Shown: positions 1-9,092, numbered from the stretch's first letter. The stretch is 64,000 nucleotides of DNA from Micromonospora sp045209745 (GCF_045209745.1 NZ_CP109273.1:2790001-2854000); one strand, 5' to 3'. The notes: generated by a model not told the origin, from the sequence alone. Translations and numbers: made by a program.

Positions 1-153
1 GGGATCTTCCAGCTGCACCACGCGATCTGGTATCCGGACGAGTTCCCGGACGCCCGGCTGCTCGCCACCACGATCGTCGGCAGCCTGCTGGTGCTGGTCG
101 CCGGCTGGTGGTCGTTCCGCCGGTTGGAACCCGCCGTGCTCAAGGAACTCTGA
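1..153 (+). CDS. ABC-2 type polysaccharide export permease, C-terminal end (partial)
   Basis: Reading frame 1 is open from the window edge to a TGA at 151-153 and gives 50 residues. The sequence contains a hydrophobic stretch (LLATTIVGSLLVLVAGWW) followed by FRRLEPAVLKEL, which is how ABC-2 permeases of the TagG/Wzm type end: last membrane helix, then a short basic tail. The next gene starts one base later and encodes a TagH/Wzt-like ATPase, so the two would form one exporter for a lipid-linked surface polymer. The 5' part lies outside the window, so the family call rests on the tail and the neighbour. Confidence 0.7.
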   Translation, partial: GIFQLHHAIWYPDEFPDARLLATTIVGSLLVLVAGWWSFRRLEPAVLKEL

Positions 154-154
154 C

Positions 155-901
155 ATGGCCGCGCCGATCATCGAGGCCGACGGCCTGGGCATCCGGTTCG
201 TCCGCAACCGTCGCCGCCAACTGCGACTGCGGGAGCTGTTCATCCACCGCGGTGCGCGGGGCGCCCTGCCGGGCCAGTTCTGGCCGCTGCGCGACGTGTC
301 CTTCACCGTCGAGCCCGGCGAGACCATTGGAGTGGTCGGCCGCAACGGCACCGGCAAGAGCACGCTGCTGCGGCTGATCGCCGGGGTGCTCATCCCGGAC
401 GAGGGCAGCATCCGGGTGCACGGCGCGGTGGCCCCGCTGCTGGAGTTGTCCGCCGGTTTCTCCAACGACCTGACCGGGCGGGAGAACCTGCACCTGGTCG
501 GTGGGCTGCACGGGTTGTCGACGAGCTATCTGAAGCGGCACTTCGACGAGATCGTCGAGTTCGCCGGTGAGCAGGTGGAGCGGGCCATCGACACGTCGGT
601 GCGGCACTACTCGTCGGGAATGAAGGTGCGGCTCGGCTTCGCGATCATCTCGCATCTGCCGCACCCGATCCTGCTGATGGACGAGGTGACCGCGGTCGGA
701 GACGCGGAGTTCCGCAAGAAGTGTTACGCGACGATTGATCGTCTGCTCGGGGAGGGGCGCACGCTCGTGCTGGTGTCACACAACGAAAAGGACCTGACCC
801 GGTTCTGCCGTCGGGGGTTGTACCTCGACGCGGGCCGGTTGACGCTCGACGGCACCATCGCCGAGGCGCTCGACGCGTACCACGCCGCGGTTCCGCGGTG
901 A
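155..901 (+). CDS. ABC transporter ATP-binding protein, polysaccharide/teichoic-acid export (TagH/Wzt type)
   Basis: The 248-residue ATPase has Walker A GRNGTGKS (about residues 62-69), signature YSSGMKVRLGFAI, Walker B ILLMDEV and the switch histidine in LVSHNE. The YSSGM form of the signature is typical of exporters of teichoic acid, O-antigen and similar polymers. It lacks the extra C-terminal carbohydrate-binding domain of long Wzt proteins. It would power the permease that ends one base upstream and act at the inner face of the membrane. The ATG at 155 gives the normal family N-terminus. Its stop overlaps the next start (GTGA), so all four genes up to 5184 look co-translated. Confidence 0.92.
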   Translation: MAAPIIEADGLGIRFVRNRRRQLRLRELFIHRGARGALPGQFWPLRDVSFTVEPGETIGVVGRNGTGKSTLLRLIAGVLIPDEGSIRVHGAVAPLLELSAGFSNDLTGRENLHLVGGLHGLSTSYLKRHFDEIVEFAGEQVERAIDTSVRHYSSGMKVRLGFAIISHLPHPILLMDEVTAVGDAEFRKKCYATIDRLLGEGRTLVLVSHNEKDLTRFCRRGLYLDAGRLTLDGTIAEALDAYHAAVPR

Positions 902-2958
902 CGCTCGCGATCGTGCTCGCCGCCGGGACACCCGCGGCGGGCCTGACCACCGCGACCGGCGAGCCGCTGGCCGACCGGCTCGCCGCCCAGTTGCGCCGGG
1001 CCGGGGCGGACGAGGTGCGCTTCGCCGCCAACCTCGACGAGTTGACCGCCCTGGTCGCCACCGCCACCACCCCCGTGCTGATCACCGGCACCGACCTGGT
1101 CGCGCACGCCGCCGTGCTGCGCCACCTGGCCACCAGCCCGGTGGGGCCCACGGTGGCACTGGTGCTCGGCGACCCGCCGGTGCCCGGGCGCACCGTCGTG
1201 CGGGAGGAGCGCGGCCAGGTGGTCGACGCCGGCGCGCTGGACGCCCTCGACGGGGACGCCACCGGCGTTTTCGGCGGGGCGCTGCGGGTCGGCGTGGACG
1301 ACCTGTCGACCCTCGCCGCCGCAGCCCGGGCCGCCGCGTCCGGGATGCTCCCCGTCGCCACTCCCGTCGGCCCGGTCGGGGACGTGGCACCGCTGTCAGC
1401 GGCCGTCGAGCAGGGGCCCGGAGGGTCGGTCGCGGCTGGTGGACCGGGGTCCGCCGTGGACCGGCTCTTCGCGGGTCTCGCGGCGCTCGGCACCCTGATC
1501 TTCGCCCAGCGGGTACGCCTGCTCGTCGCGCACCGGGTCGAGGACGCGGCCGGGTTGGCCGCTGCCGAGGCGGCGGTGACCGCGGTCGACGAGGACCGGG
1601 CCGAGTTGCGGCTGTCGGTCAAGGAGAAGGACGACTTCTTCTCCACCTTCTTCGTCAGCACCTGGTCTCCATACCTGGTCCGGCTGTCGGCCCGGCTCCG
1701 GCTCACCCCGACCGGGGTGACGGTGATCTCGGTGCTCTTCGCGCTGGCCGCGGCGGTGCTGTTCGGGGTCGGCGGGCGACCCGCGCTGGTCAGCGGCGCG
1801 GTGCTGCTCTACCTCGGCTTCGTGCTGGACTGCGTGGACGGCCAGTTGGCCCGCTACACCCGGCACTTCAGCGCCTGGGGTGGCTGGCTGGACACGATGG
1901 CCGATCGGGCCAAGGAATACCTGGTCTACGCCGGGCTGGGCTTCGGGGTGAGCCACGCCGGGCTGGGCAACGGCTGGGCGCTCGCGATCGCCGCGATGAC
2001 GTTGCAGACCGTTCGGCACATGACCGACACCTGGTACGGGGTGCTGCACGACGAGGCGGCCCGTCGACCGCGAACGGCGACGGGTGCCAGCGGCGGGATC
2101 GGCGACCGGCTCAACGCGGCGTCGACCCGGGTGCAGGCGGACACCGGCTCCGTGTCGTACTGGCTGAAGCGGACCGTCGTCTTCCCGATCGGTGAGCGGT
2201 GGGCTCTGATCGCGGTGACCGTTGCGCTGTTCAACCCGCTGGTCAGCCTGATCGCGGTGCTGGTCTGGGGTGTGCTGGCGTTCGCGTACACCGGGGCTCT
2301 GCGGACGCTGCGGGCCCGCTGGATGTGGGTGCCGGTGCTGGACACGGTCGATGCCACCCTGCACCGCGACGACGGGCCGTTGGCCCGCTGGCTGCCGGTG
2401 GTCCGCCCGATGGGGCCGCTCACCCTGGCGGTGATCGCCGCGCTCGGCCCGGCGGTGCTGCTGGTCGCGGCGCTGCTGGGCGACGCGCCCGACGATCTGC
2501 GCTGGGCGGTGCCGGTGGCGCTGCTGGTGCTGCTGGTCGGCGGTCTGGGTGCCGGGGCGGCGCACAACGGTCCGCTGGACTGGTTGGTACCCGCGGCGTT
2601 GCGGGCCGCCGAGTTCCTGTTCGCCATCGCGGTCGGGGTGGTCGGCGGAGCGCCAGGTTGGTTGATCTTCGGGTACGTCTTCGTGCTCACCGTGCATCAC
2701 TACGACCTGACCGCCCGTCTGGAAAAGCGGCAGGAGGCACCGCCGCTGCACGCCGCCACGCTGGGCTGGGAGGGGCGTTCGGTGCTGCTGGCCCTCGCGG
2801 CGATTGTCGGCATCGCGGGTGTCGGGCTGGCTACACTCGGTGCGTACCTTCTCGTGGTTTTCGTGGTGAGCGTCGTCCTGGCCTGGTTCGTCCGACCGGC
2901 CCGTAGCGCGCGGGCGTCGGTCGCGCCGGTGGGCGCTGGAGGTGCCGCACCGCGCTGA
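898..2958 (+). CDS. CDP-alcohol phosphatidyltransferase family membrane protein with degenerate nucleotidyltransferase-like N-domain
   Basis: This 686-residue protein has three parts. Residues 1 to about 240 resemble a sugar-nucleotidyltransferase fold (LAAG start) but lack a normal GxGxR/K signature. Around residues 312-334 is a full CDP-alcohol phosphotransferase motif, DGQLAR-x8-G-x3-D-x3-D. The C-terminal half has many hydrophobic helices. The segment KEKDDFFSTFFVS before the catalytic domain resembles the linker in fused inositol-phosphate cytidylyltransferase/phosphotransferase enzymes. It probably moves a phospho-alcohol from a CDP-activated donor onto a membrane or polymer acceptor. 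The GTG start overlaps the preceding stop by four bases. The actual alcohol cannot be read from the sequence. Confidence 0.82.
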   Translation: MTLAIVLAAGTPAAGLTTATGEPLADRLAAQLRRAGADEVRFAANLDELTALVATATTPVLITGTDLVAHAAVLRHLATSPVGPTVALVLGDPPVPGRTVVREERGQVVDAGALDALDGDATGVFGGALRVGVDDLSTLAAAARAAASGMLPVATPVGPVGDVAPLSAAVEQGPGGSVAAGGPGSAVDRLFAGLAALGTLIFAQRVRLLVAHRVEDAAGLAAAEAAVTAVDEDRAELRLSVKEKDDFFSTFFVSTWSPYLVRLSARLRLTPTGVTVISVLFALAAAVLFGVGGRPALVSGAVLLYLGFVLDCVDGQLARYTRHFSAWGGWLDTMADRAKEYLVYAGLGFGVSHAGLGNGWALAIAAMTLQTVRHMTDTWYGVLHDEAARRPRTATGASGGIGDRLNAASTRVQADTGSVSYWLKRTVVFPIGERWALIAVTVALFNPLVSLIAVLVWGVLAFAYTGALRTLRARWMWVPVLDTVDATLHRDDGPLARWLPVVRPMGPLTLAVIAALGPAVLLVAALLGDAPDDLRWAVPVALLVLLVGGLGAGAAHNGPLDWLVPAALRAAEFLFAIAVGVVGGAPGWLIFGYVFVLTVHHYDLTARLEKRQEAPPLHAATLGWEGRSVLLALAAIVGIAGVGLATLGAYLLVVFVVSVVLAWFVRPARSARASVAPVGAGGAAPR

Positions 2959-2973
2959 CGGAGGGACGGCCGG

Positions 2974-5184
2974 ATGACCCTGATCAGTTTCGTGGTGCCG
3001 GCCTTCCGGGTGCAGGGCTACCTGCGCGAATGCCTGGACTCCATCCTCGGTCAGCCGGAGACCGACGTCGAGGTGCTCGCCGTCGACGACTGCTCGCCGG
3101 ACGCCAGCGGCGACATCATCGACGAGTACGCGGCCCGCGACCAGCGGGTCCGCTCGGTCCGGCTGCCGGAGAACGTCGGCCTCGGTCCAGCCCGCAACAT
3201 CGGGCTGGACCGGGCCGTCGGCGAGTACGTGTGGTTCCTCGACGGCGACGACTGGCTGGCGCCGGAGTGCCTGCCGGAGGTCGCCGAGCGGTTGCGCGTC
3301 GCCCGCCCGGACGTGCTGCTGGTCGACCACGTCCGCACCCACTGGAACGACACCGCCACCCGCAGCGCGATGGCGGAGGTGTTCCCGGAGTCGCCCGGTG
3401 CGGGCAACTTCCGACTGCGGGACCGGCCGGAGGCGATGCGCCTGCTGCACACCGCGTGGAACCGGCTGGTCCGCAGGGAGTTCCTGGTCGACCTGGGGCT
3501 GCGCTTCGCGCCCGGCTGGTATGAGGACGTCTCGTTCAGCTACCCGGTGCTGATGGCGGCGCAGCGGATCGGCGTACTCGATCGGGTCTGCGTCAACTAC
3601 CGGCAACGCCGGGCCGGCGCGATCACCCGAACCCGGGGTGACCGGCACTTCGAGGTCTTCCCACAGTGGCACCGGGTCTTCCACCTGATGGATTCGTGGG
3701 GGTCGGCGACGGACGCGCTCCGGCCGGCGGTCTTCGAGCGGATGATCTGGCACTACCTGACCGTGCTCGGCAACGGCCAGCGGATCGCCACGGAGCTGCG
3801 GCCGGCGTTCTTCGCGCAGATCACCGCCGACTACCAACGCTGGCTGCCGCCCGGCGGCTATCCGGTGCCGGACGGGGTGGAGGGGGTCAAGCACCGGCTC
3901 GTCGCCGCCGGCCGCTGGCGTACCTTCAGCGCGTTGCGGGCTGCCAGCCGGGCCCGCGACGCCACCCGCCGGCAGGCCCGCACCGCCCGGCGCCGGGTCG
4001 GCCCGGTCGTTCGGCGCGGTGCCCGGCTGACCCGCGACGGGCTGCTGCGCGAGTACTACCGGGCGGAGTTGCGTCGGCCGGTCGATCCGACGCTCGCGGT
4101 GTACGCCGCCTACTGGTACCGGGGGTACTCCTGCAATCCGGCGGCGATCTACGAGGTCGCCCGCCGGTTGGCGCCAGAGGTGCGCGGGGTGTGGATCGTC
4201 AGCCGGGACCGGGTGGACAGCGTGCCGGCCGGGGTCGAGTACGTGGTCGCCGGCACTCCGGCGTACTACCGGACGCTCGCCCGCGCCCGGTGGCTGATCA
4301 ACAACGTCAACTTTCCGGACTTCGTCCGCAAACGACCAGACCAGGTGCACCTGCAGACCCACCACGGCACGCCGGTCAAGGTGATGGGGCTGGATCAGCA
4401 GCGCTACCCGATCGGTGCGGGCCGGATGGACTTCGCCGGGCTGCTGCGCCGGGTGGACCGGTGGGACTACAGCGTCAGCGCGAACAGCTTCTCCACCCAG
4501 ATGTGGGACCGGGCGTACCCGGCCACGTACACGACCCTGGAGGTCGGCTACCCACGCAACGACCGCCTGGTCACGGCGGGCCCGGACGAGGTGCGCCGGC
4601 TACGCACGGAGTTCGGCCTCGGCCCCGACGAGCAGGTCGTGCTGTACGCCCCGACGCACCGGGAGCACCTCCCCGGCTACCGGCCGCCGTTCGACCCGGA
4701 CCGGTTCGTGAGGGCGCTGGGTGACTCGGGCCGGCTGCTGATGCGCAGCCACTACTTCCACGATCGTGATCGACGTCCCGGCCGGCCAATGGACTGGGAG
4801 CGGGTTCGCGATGTCAGCGCCTACCAACGGGTGGAAGATCTCTACCTGGTAGCCGACGTGTTGGTCACCGACTACTCGTCGGCGATGTTCGACTATGCGT
4901 TGCTGGACCGTCCGATCGTGCTGTACACCCCGGACTGGGAGGCGTACCGGCTGGCCCGGGGGGTCTACTTCGACGTCACGGCCGAGCCACCGGGTGCGGT
5001 GGCCACCACCTTCGCCGACCTGCTCGACCTGTTCCGTACCGACGCGGTGCGCTCGGACGCGGCAGCCAAGGCCCGCGAGCATTTCCGGGGCCGGTTCTGC
5101 ACATTGGACGACGGGCGGGCGGCGGAGCGGGTGGTGCGCCGGGTGTTCCTGGGGGAGCCGAGCGAGCGCTCGTCGCGCTGCTGA
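2974..5184 (+). CDS. Fusion of GT2 glycosyltransferase and CDP-glycerol glycerophosphotransferase (TagB/TagF-like)
   Basis: The protein is 736 residues. The N-terminal third is a GT-A glycosyltransferase family 2 domain with VDDCSPDASG and the DGDDW metal-binding motif. From about residue 350 onward it is a CDP-glycerol:polyol-phosphate glycerophosphotransferase, with QTHHGTPVKVMG, YAPTHRE and VTDYSSAMFDYALLDRP. Such fusions make teichoic-acid-like glycosyl/glycerol-phosphate polymers. ATG 2974 has a clear ribosome site (GGAGGG) and lies 15 bp after the CDP-alcohol phosphotransferase. Together with the exporter upstream this is a cell-wall glycopolymer operon. The exact sugar is unknown. Confidence 0.9.
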   Translation: MTLISFVVPAFRVQGYLRECLDSILGQPETDVEVLAVDDCSPDASGDIIDEYAARDQRVRSVRLPENVGLGPARNIGLDRAVGEYVWFLDGDDWLAPECLPEVAERLRVARPDVLLVDHVRTHWNDTATRSAMAEVFPESPGAGNFRLRDRPEAMRLLHTAWNRLVRREFLVDLGLRFAPGWYEDVSFSYPVLMAAQRIGVLDRVCVNYRQRRAGAITRTRGDRHFEVFPQWHRVFHLMDSWGSATDALRPAVFERMIWHYLTVLGNGQRIATELRPAFFAQITADYQRWLPPGGYPVPDGVEGVKHRLVAAGRWRTFSALRAASRARDATRRQARTARRRVGPVVRRGARLTRDGLLREYYRAELRRPVDPTLAVYAAYWYRGYSCNPAAIYEVARRLAPEVRGVWIVSRDRVDSVPAGVEYVVAGTPAYYRTLARARWLINNVNFPDFVRKRPDQVHLQTHHGTPVKVMGLDQQRYPIGAGRMDFAGLLRRVDRWDYSVSANSFSTQMWDRAYPATYTTLEVGYPRNDRLVTAGPDEVRRLRTEFGLGPDEQVVLYAPTHREHLPGYRPPFDPDRFVRALGDSGRLLMRSHYFHDRDRRPGRPMDWERVRDVSAYQRVEDLYLVADVLVTDYSSAMFDYALLDRPIVLYTPDWEAYRLARGVYFDVTAEPPGAVATTFADLLDLFRTDAVRSDAAAKAREHFRGRFCTLDDGRAAERVVRRVFLGEPSERSSRC

Positions 5185-5314
5185 TCGCGCCGCGCCGCCG
5201 TATGTCGTGTAATAGCAGCGTCATGAGCCGAACATGAGACGTTTACCCGATGTGCTTATCTGATGATCCTGGTCACAGTCTTCAGGGGTCGGCCGACGAG
5301 CTGGGGGGGAGACG

Positions 5315-6616
5315 GTGAGCACCGTAACGCTCAAGGATGTGACCAAGGTCTTCAGGGATGGCACGCTGGCCGTCGACAGCATCAATCTTGATGTGAACGA
5401 CGGCGAGTTCATGGTGCTGCTTGGGCCGTCCGGTTGCGGCAAGTCCACGGTGCTGCGCATGATCGCCGGGTTGGAGGATCCGACCCAGGGCGCGGTCCTG
5501 CTCGACGGGGAGCTGGCGAACGACCTGCCGCCGCGGGATCGCAAGATCGCCATGGTCTTCCAGGACTTCGCGCTCTATCCGCACATGACCGTCGGCGACA
5601 ACATCGCCTTTCCGCTGCGGCTGGCCGGGATCGAACCGGAACCGCGGGGTGAGCGGGTCAGTGACGTGGCCAGCGCGCTGGGCATCGGTGACGTGTTGGC
5701 CCGCAAGCCGGGCCAGCTCTCCGGTGGGCAACGGCAGCGGGTGGCGATGGGCCGGGCGATCGTCCGCCGGCCCGGCCTGTTCCTCATGGACGAGCCACTG
5801 TCCAACCTGGACAGCGGCCTCCGCGCCGAGCTGCGCGCGGAGATCTCGGGCCTGACGCGGGAGCTGGGCGTCACCACCGTCTACGTCACGCACGACCAGG
5901 CCGAGGCACTCACCATGGCTGACCGGGTGGCCATCATGCGCCGCGGCGTGCTCCAGGACGTGGGCACACCCACCCAGGTGTATGGCCGACCGGCGACGCT
6001 CTACGTGGCCGCCTTCCTGGGCAGCCCGCGGATGAATCTGCTGGAGGCGTCGGTCTACGTCCACCTCGACCGGTACGTGACGCTCAACCTCGGTGAACAG
6101 TCGCTCTACCTGCCCTGGGACGACATCCGCAGTCGGGCGGTGGCGCACTACCACGGTGAGCGGATCGTGGTCGGCATGCGTGCCGAGGCGCTCACCCCGG
6201 TCGCCCCGGACAGCCCCGGCGACGTGTTGCGCGGACGCATCCGCTACCTGGAGCACCACGGGCACGAGTCGCTGGCGTTCCTCGACATCGGTGCGACCGC
6301 GATCGTGGTCGACGAGATGGGCGCGCCACTCGAGCCGCCGCCGGTGGGCCAGCGCGGCCTACGTCGGTTCGGCTCGGTGATGCAGCGACTCACCGGCAAG
6401 CCGGTGGAGGCGCAGGAGGTGCCCAGTGGTGGCGGCACCCAGACCAGTGTGCTTCCCGATCCGGGCCGGCACCACCGCCGCCCGGCGGAACTGGCGGTGC
6501 GGCTGGCACCGTACCCGGCGGTCGCCGCGGGTCACCAGCTCGCCGTCTCGGTGCGGATGGACGCGCTGCACTTCTTCGACGAGCGCGGCGCCCGGATCGA
6601 CGTGGGTTGGCGCTGA
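5315..6616 (+). CDS. Sugar-type ABC transporter ATP-binding protein (MsmK/UgpC-like)
   Basis: The 433-residue protein carries Walker A GPSGCGKS, LSGGQRQRVAMGRA, Walker B LFLMDEPLSNLD and the switch VTHDQ. A C-terminal regulatory region follows from about residue 240 (TOBE/MalK-like, extended and partly low-similarity). The GTG at 5315 follows a strong GGGGGGAGA ribosome site. No permease or binding-protein gene lies next to it, so it may serve as a shared ATPase for several carbohydrate importers, as MsiK does in Streptomyces. The roughly 60-residue tail with GGGTQTSV is longer than in typical MsiK proteins. A hairpin terminator follows directly. Confidence 0.88.
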   Translation: MSTVTLKDVTKVFRDGTLAVDSINLDVNDGEFMVLLGPSGCGKSTVLRMIAGLEDPTQGAVLLDGELANDLPPRDRKIAMVFQDFALYPHMTVGDNIAFPLRLAGIEPEPRGERVSDVASALGIGDVLARKPGQLSGGQRQRVAMGRAIVRRPGLFLMDEPLSNLDSGLRAELRAEISGLTRELGVTTVYVTHDQAEALTMADRVAIMRRGVLQDVGTPTQVYGRPATLYVAAFLGSPRMNLLEASVYVHLDRYVTLNLGEQSLYLPWDDIRSRAVAHYHGERIVVGMRAEALTPVAPDSPGDVLRGRIRYLEHHGHESLAFLDIGATAIVVDEMGAPLEPPPVGQRGLRRFGSVMQRLTGKPVEAQEVPSGGGTQTSVLPDPGRHHRRPAELAVRLAPYPAVAAGHQLAVSVRMDALHFFDERGARIDVGWR

Positions 6617-6617
6617 C

Positions 6618-6643
6618 GGCCCGCCGGAGCAGGGTGGCGGGCC
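6618..6643 (+). terminator. Hairpin terminator after ABC ATPase gene
   Basis: Perfect 8-bp inverted repeat GGCCCGCC / GGCGGGCC with a 10-nt loop begins two bases after the stop codon. There is no U-tract, as is usual in high-GC actinomycetes. Confidence 0.6.
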
Positions 6644-6709
6644 TGCCAGCCGGTGTCCTACGGTCTGCGCATCAGTCCACTGTGAAAGTTCACCGAGAGG
6701 AGTGCACCC

Positions 6710-7702
6710 GTGTCGGGTGACCGTCCCAGCCCGCTCGTCATCGAGCGCATCCTCCGGGATCGCGGGGGGATCTGGCAGCAGATCGTGGCCGAGCGTGACC
6801 TGAACGCGTTGACCGGGCGGATGCTGGCCAGCTCCGCCATCGCGCTGGCCTGCTATGGGGCGGTGCTGGGGGCGTTCCACAGCCCGCTGATGGCGTTGAC
6901 CTCGGCGCTGAAGCTGCCGCTGCTGTTCCTGGTCACGCTGGCCATCTGCCTGCCCACGCTCTACCTGTTCAACCTGGTCTTCGGTGCCCGGCTCTCGGTG
7001 CGTCAGTCGTTGGCGCTGGTGATGGTGGCGATCACGGTCACCTCGATGCTCGCGGTGGCGTTCGCGCCGATCAGCCTCTTCTTCCTGATCACCGCGCCCG
7101 ACTACGGGTTCTTCAAACTGCTCAACGTGGCGATCCTGACGCTGTCGGCGCTGGTCGGGCTGCGCTTCCTGACCGGCGGAATGCAGGTGCTCAACGATAA
7201 CGGCCTGCTCGCCCCGGAGGCCGCCAACGCTCACGCGCCGGCCCAGGCCCAGGCTCCGGCCCAGCCCGCGCCGGTTGCCGTGCCAGCCGGGTCGGTGCCG
7301 GCTGCGGCGCCGGTCGCTGTGCAGAGTGCCGAGCCGGTCGCCGTGCCGACCGGGGCGGCGGTGGCCGGGTCGGCTTCGAACGGTGCGGCCACCGCCGCGC
7401 CAGCTCCGGCCCAGGTTCCGGCGCAGTGGACCGGCCAGCCGGCCGGCACCTCGTTCCCGCCCGGCTACCCGGCGCCACACCGCCCGTGGGAGGGCCGCCC
7501 GGTCCGACGCGGCGAGCCGACGCAGCGGCCGGCCAGCATGACCCTGCTCTACGTCTGGATCCTGCTCTTCGGCTTCGTCGGCACCCAGCTGGCGTGGACG
7601 CTGCGCCCGTTCTTCGGTGACCCAGGGAAGGATTTCTCCTTCTTCCGCAGCATCGACGGCAACTTCTACGCGGAGATCCTGCGGACCATCGGCAACCTCT
7701 GA
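6710..7702 (+). CDS. Multi-pass membrane protein with Ala/Pro-rich linker, function unknown
   Basis: The 330-residue protein starts at GTG 6710, after GAGAGGAGTG. Residues about 40-150 contain four to five hydrophobic helices in a Yip1-like spacing. Residues about 165-265 are a low-complexity Ala/Pro/Val linker (repeats of AQAPA, VAVP). One last hydrophobic helix follows near residues 275-300, then a short conserved-looking tail (RPFFGDPGKDFSFFRSIDG). I do not recognise a catalytic motif. Related proteins occur in many actinomycetes, but I cannot assign a role. It stands alone between a terminator upstream and a promoter region downstream. Confidence 0.75.
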   Translation: MSGDRPSPLVIERILRDRGGIWQQIVAERDLNALTGRMLASSAIALACYGAVLGAFHSPLMALTSALKLPLLFLVTLAICLPTLYLFNLVFGARLSVRQSLALVMVAITVTSMLAVAFAPISLFFLITAPDYGFFKLLNVAILTLSALVGLRFLTGGMQVLNDNGLLAPEAANAHAPAQAQAPAQPAPVAVPAGSVPAAAPVAVQSAEPVAVPTGAAVAGSASNGAATAAPAPAQVPAQWTGQPAGTSFPPGYPAPHRPWEGRPVRRGEPTQRPASMTLLYVWILLFGFVGTQLAWTLRPFFGDPGKDFSFFRSIDGNFYAEILRTIGNL

Positions 7703-7741
7703 GCTTCGTCGATATCGGGTAAGTCCCTGGTTGCCGGCCTG

Positions 7742-7757
7742 GTTACTGACTAGTAAC
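7742..7757. promoter_or_regulatory. Palindromic operator-like site upstream of thioesterase gene
   Basis: GTTACT-GACT-AGTAAC is a perfect 6-4-6 palindrome ending 8 bp before the ATG at 7766. Its size and symmetry fit a TetR- or MarR-family operator, and its position would block translation initiation or a very short leader. Assignment to a regulator is inference. Confidence 0.5.
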
Positions 7758-7765
7758 GTCAGGCC

Positions 7766-8230
7766 ATGACCATCGACTCCCGCCTGGTGGCGGCCGGCAT
7801 GCTCGAAGCGGTGCCCTTCGCCCGTACGCTTGGCTTCGAATTCGTCGAGGTGGCACGCGAGGCGGAGGGCGGGGTGCGGGCAGTCGTCCGGATGCCCGAT
7901 TCGCCGGCCACCCACAACCACATCGGTGGCCCGCACGCCGGTGCCATGTTCACCCTCGGTGAGACGGCCTCCGGCGCGGTCGTGCTGGCCGCCTTCGGGC
8001 AGCTTCTCGACCGCGCCGTGCCGCTCGCCGTCCGGGCCGAGATCGCCTACCGCAAGCTCGCCATGGGCCCGGTGCTGGCCACCGCGCGGCTCGGCCGGCC
8101 GGCTCTCGAGGTGATCGACGAGCTGGAGTCCGGCCGGCGGCCGGAGTTCCCTGTCGACGTGGAAATCACGACCGGGGACGGCAAACCCACCTCGGCGATG
8201 ACCGTGGTCTGGACGCTGCGACCGAACTGA
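7766..8230 (+). CDS. Hotdog-fold thioesterase (DUF4442/PaaI-like)
   Basis: The 154-residue protein fits a single hotdog domain: a helix with THNHIGGPHAGAMFTLGETASG followed by beta strands (VPLAVRAEIAYRKLAMGPVLATARL). The H-N-H-x-G-G-x-H-x-x-A pattern resembles the substrate-binding helix of DUF4442/PaaI-type acyl-CoA thioesterases. It likely hydrolyses acyl-CoA esters in the cytoplasm, with substrate unknown. ATG 7766 sits just after a perfect palindrome that may be its operator. The gene is monocistronic, with about 55 bp to the next start. Confidence 0.8.
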   Translation: MTIDSRLVAAGMLEAVPFARTLGFEFVEVAREAEGGVRAVVRMPDSPATHNHIGGPHAGAMFTLGETASGAVVLAAFGQLLDRAVPLAVRAEIAYRKLAMGPVLATARLGRPALEVIDELESGRRPEFPVDVEITTGDGKPTSAMTVVWTLRPN

Positions 8231-8285
8231 ACCGTGCTGGCGGGGTGGAAACAGGTCTGCGAGCCCAGTGGGATAGATTCGTACC

Positions 8286-9092
8286 GTGCTGGGCTTACCT
8301 GCTCACGTGACTGCCTGTCTCTTCGATCTGGACGGTGTGCTGACGCAGACCGCCAGTGTGCACAACACCGCCTGGACGCAGACGTTCGATGATTTTCTCC
8401 GGCAGCGCGCCACGGCCTCCGGGGAACCGTTCCAACCATTCGATCCCGGCTCGGACTACAACCGCTACGTCGACGGCCGGCCCCGCGCCGACGGCGTCCG
8501 GTCGTTCCTCGCCTCCCGGGGCGTCGTGCTGCCCGAGGGCAGCCCGGACGACCCGCCGGACGCCGACACCGTCAACGGCGTGGGCAACCGTAAGAACGTC
8601 CTGCTGCTACAGCGTCTGCGCACCTCCGGCGTCGAGGTCTACCCGGGCTCGGTGCGCTACCTGAAGACGGCGGCGTCCGCCGGGCTCCGCCGGGCCGTGG
8701 TGACCGCGAGCGCCAACGGAAGCGAGGTCGTCGCCGCAGCAGGGCTGGAGCCGCTGCTGGAGGCCCGGGTCGACGGGCTGGTCGCCCGGGCTCAGGGGCT
8801 GCGCGGCAAACCGCAGCCGGACACCTTCCTCGCCGGGGCCAGGCTGCTCGGCGTCGACCCGACGCAAGCCGCCGTCTTCGAGGACGCACTCTCCGGGGTG
8901 GCCGCCGGCCGCGCCGGTGGCTTCGGTTACGTGGTCGGCGTCGACCGGGTCGGGCAGGCCGACGAGTTGCTCGCGCACGGCGCCGACATCGTGGTGAAGG
9001 ACCTCGCCGACCTGCTCGACTCCGCCGATCCGTCGGCACCGACCCGCGGCGCTGCCGCCCACCACTCGACCGCCGAAGGGGGTCTCGCGTGA
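8286..9092 (+). CDS. Beta-phosphoglucomutase family HAD hydrolase
   Basis: The 268-residue protein begins with the HAD nucleophile motif FDLDGVLT (Asp14 and Asp16) and carries the later motifs VTAS, GKPQPDTFL and VFEDALSGVAAGRAGGF of the beta-phosphoglucomutase subfamily. It would turn beta-glucose 1-phosphate into glucose 6-phosphate. The GTG at 8286 has no clear Shine-Dalgarno site. A -10-like TAGATT ends 7 nt before it, suggesting a leaderless transcript. Its last codons overlap the start of the GH65 phosphorylase by four bases (GTGA), so the pair forms a pathway from disaccharide to glucose 6-phosphate. Confidence 0.88.
   Translation: MLGLPAHVTACLFDLDGVLTQTASVHNTAWTQTFDDFLRQRATASGEPFQPFDPGSDYNRYVDGRPRADGVRSFLASRGVVLPEGSPDDPPDADTVNGVGNRKNVLLLQRLRTSGVEVYPGSVRYLKTAASAGLRRAVVTASANGSEVVAAAGLEPLLEARVDGLVARAQGLRGKPQPDTFLAGARLLGVDPTQAAVFEDALSGVAAGRAGGFGYVVGVDRVGQADELLAHGADIVVKDLADLLDSADPSAPTRGAAAHHSTAEGGLA

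Noticed and set aside
1396..4365. 989-codon open frame on the minus strand antisense to the polysaccharide genes
   Set aside because: High GC gives long antisense frames; the translation is His/Arg/Pro/Gln-rich with no domains, while the plus-strand genes have clear motifs.
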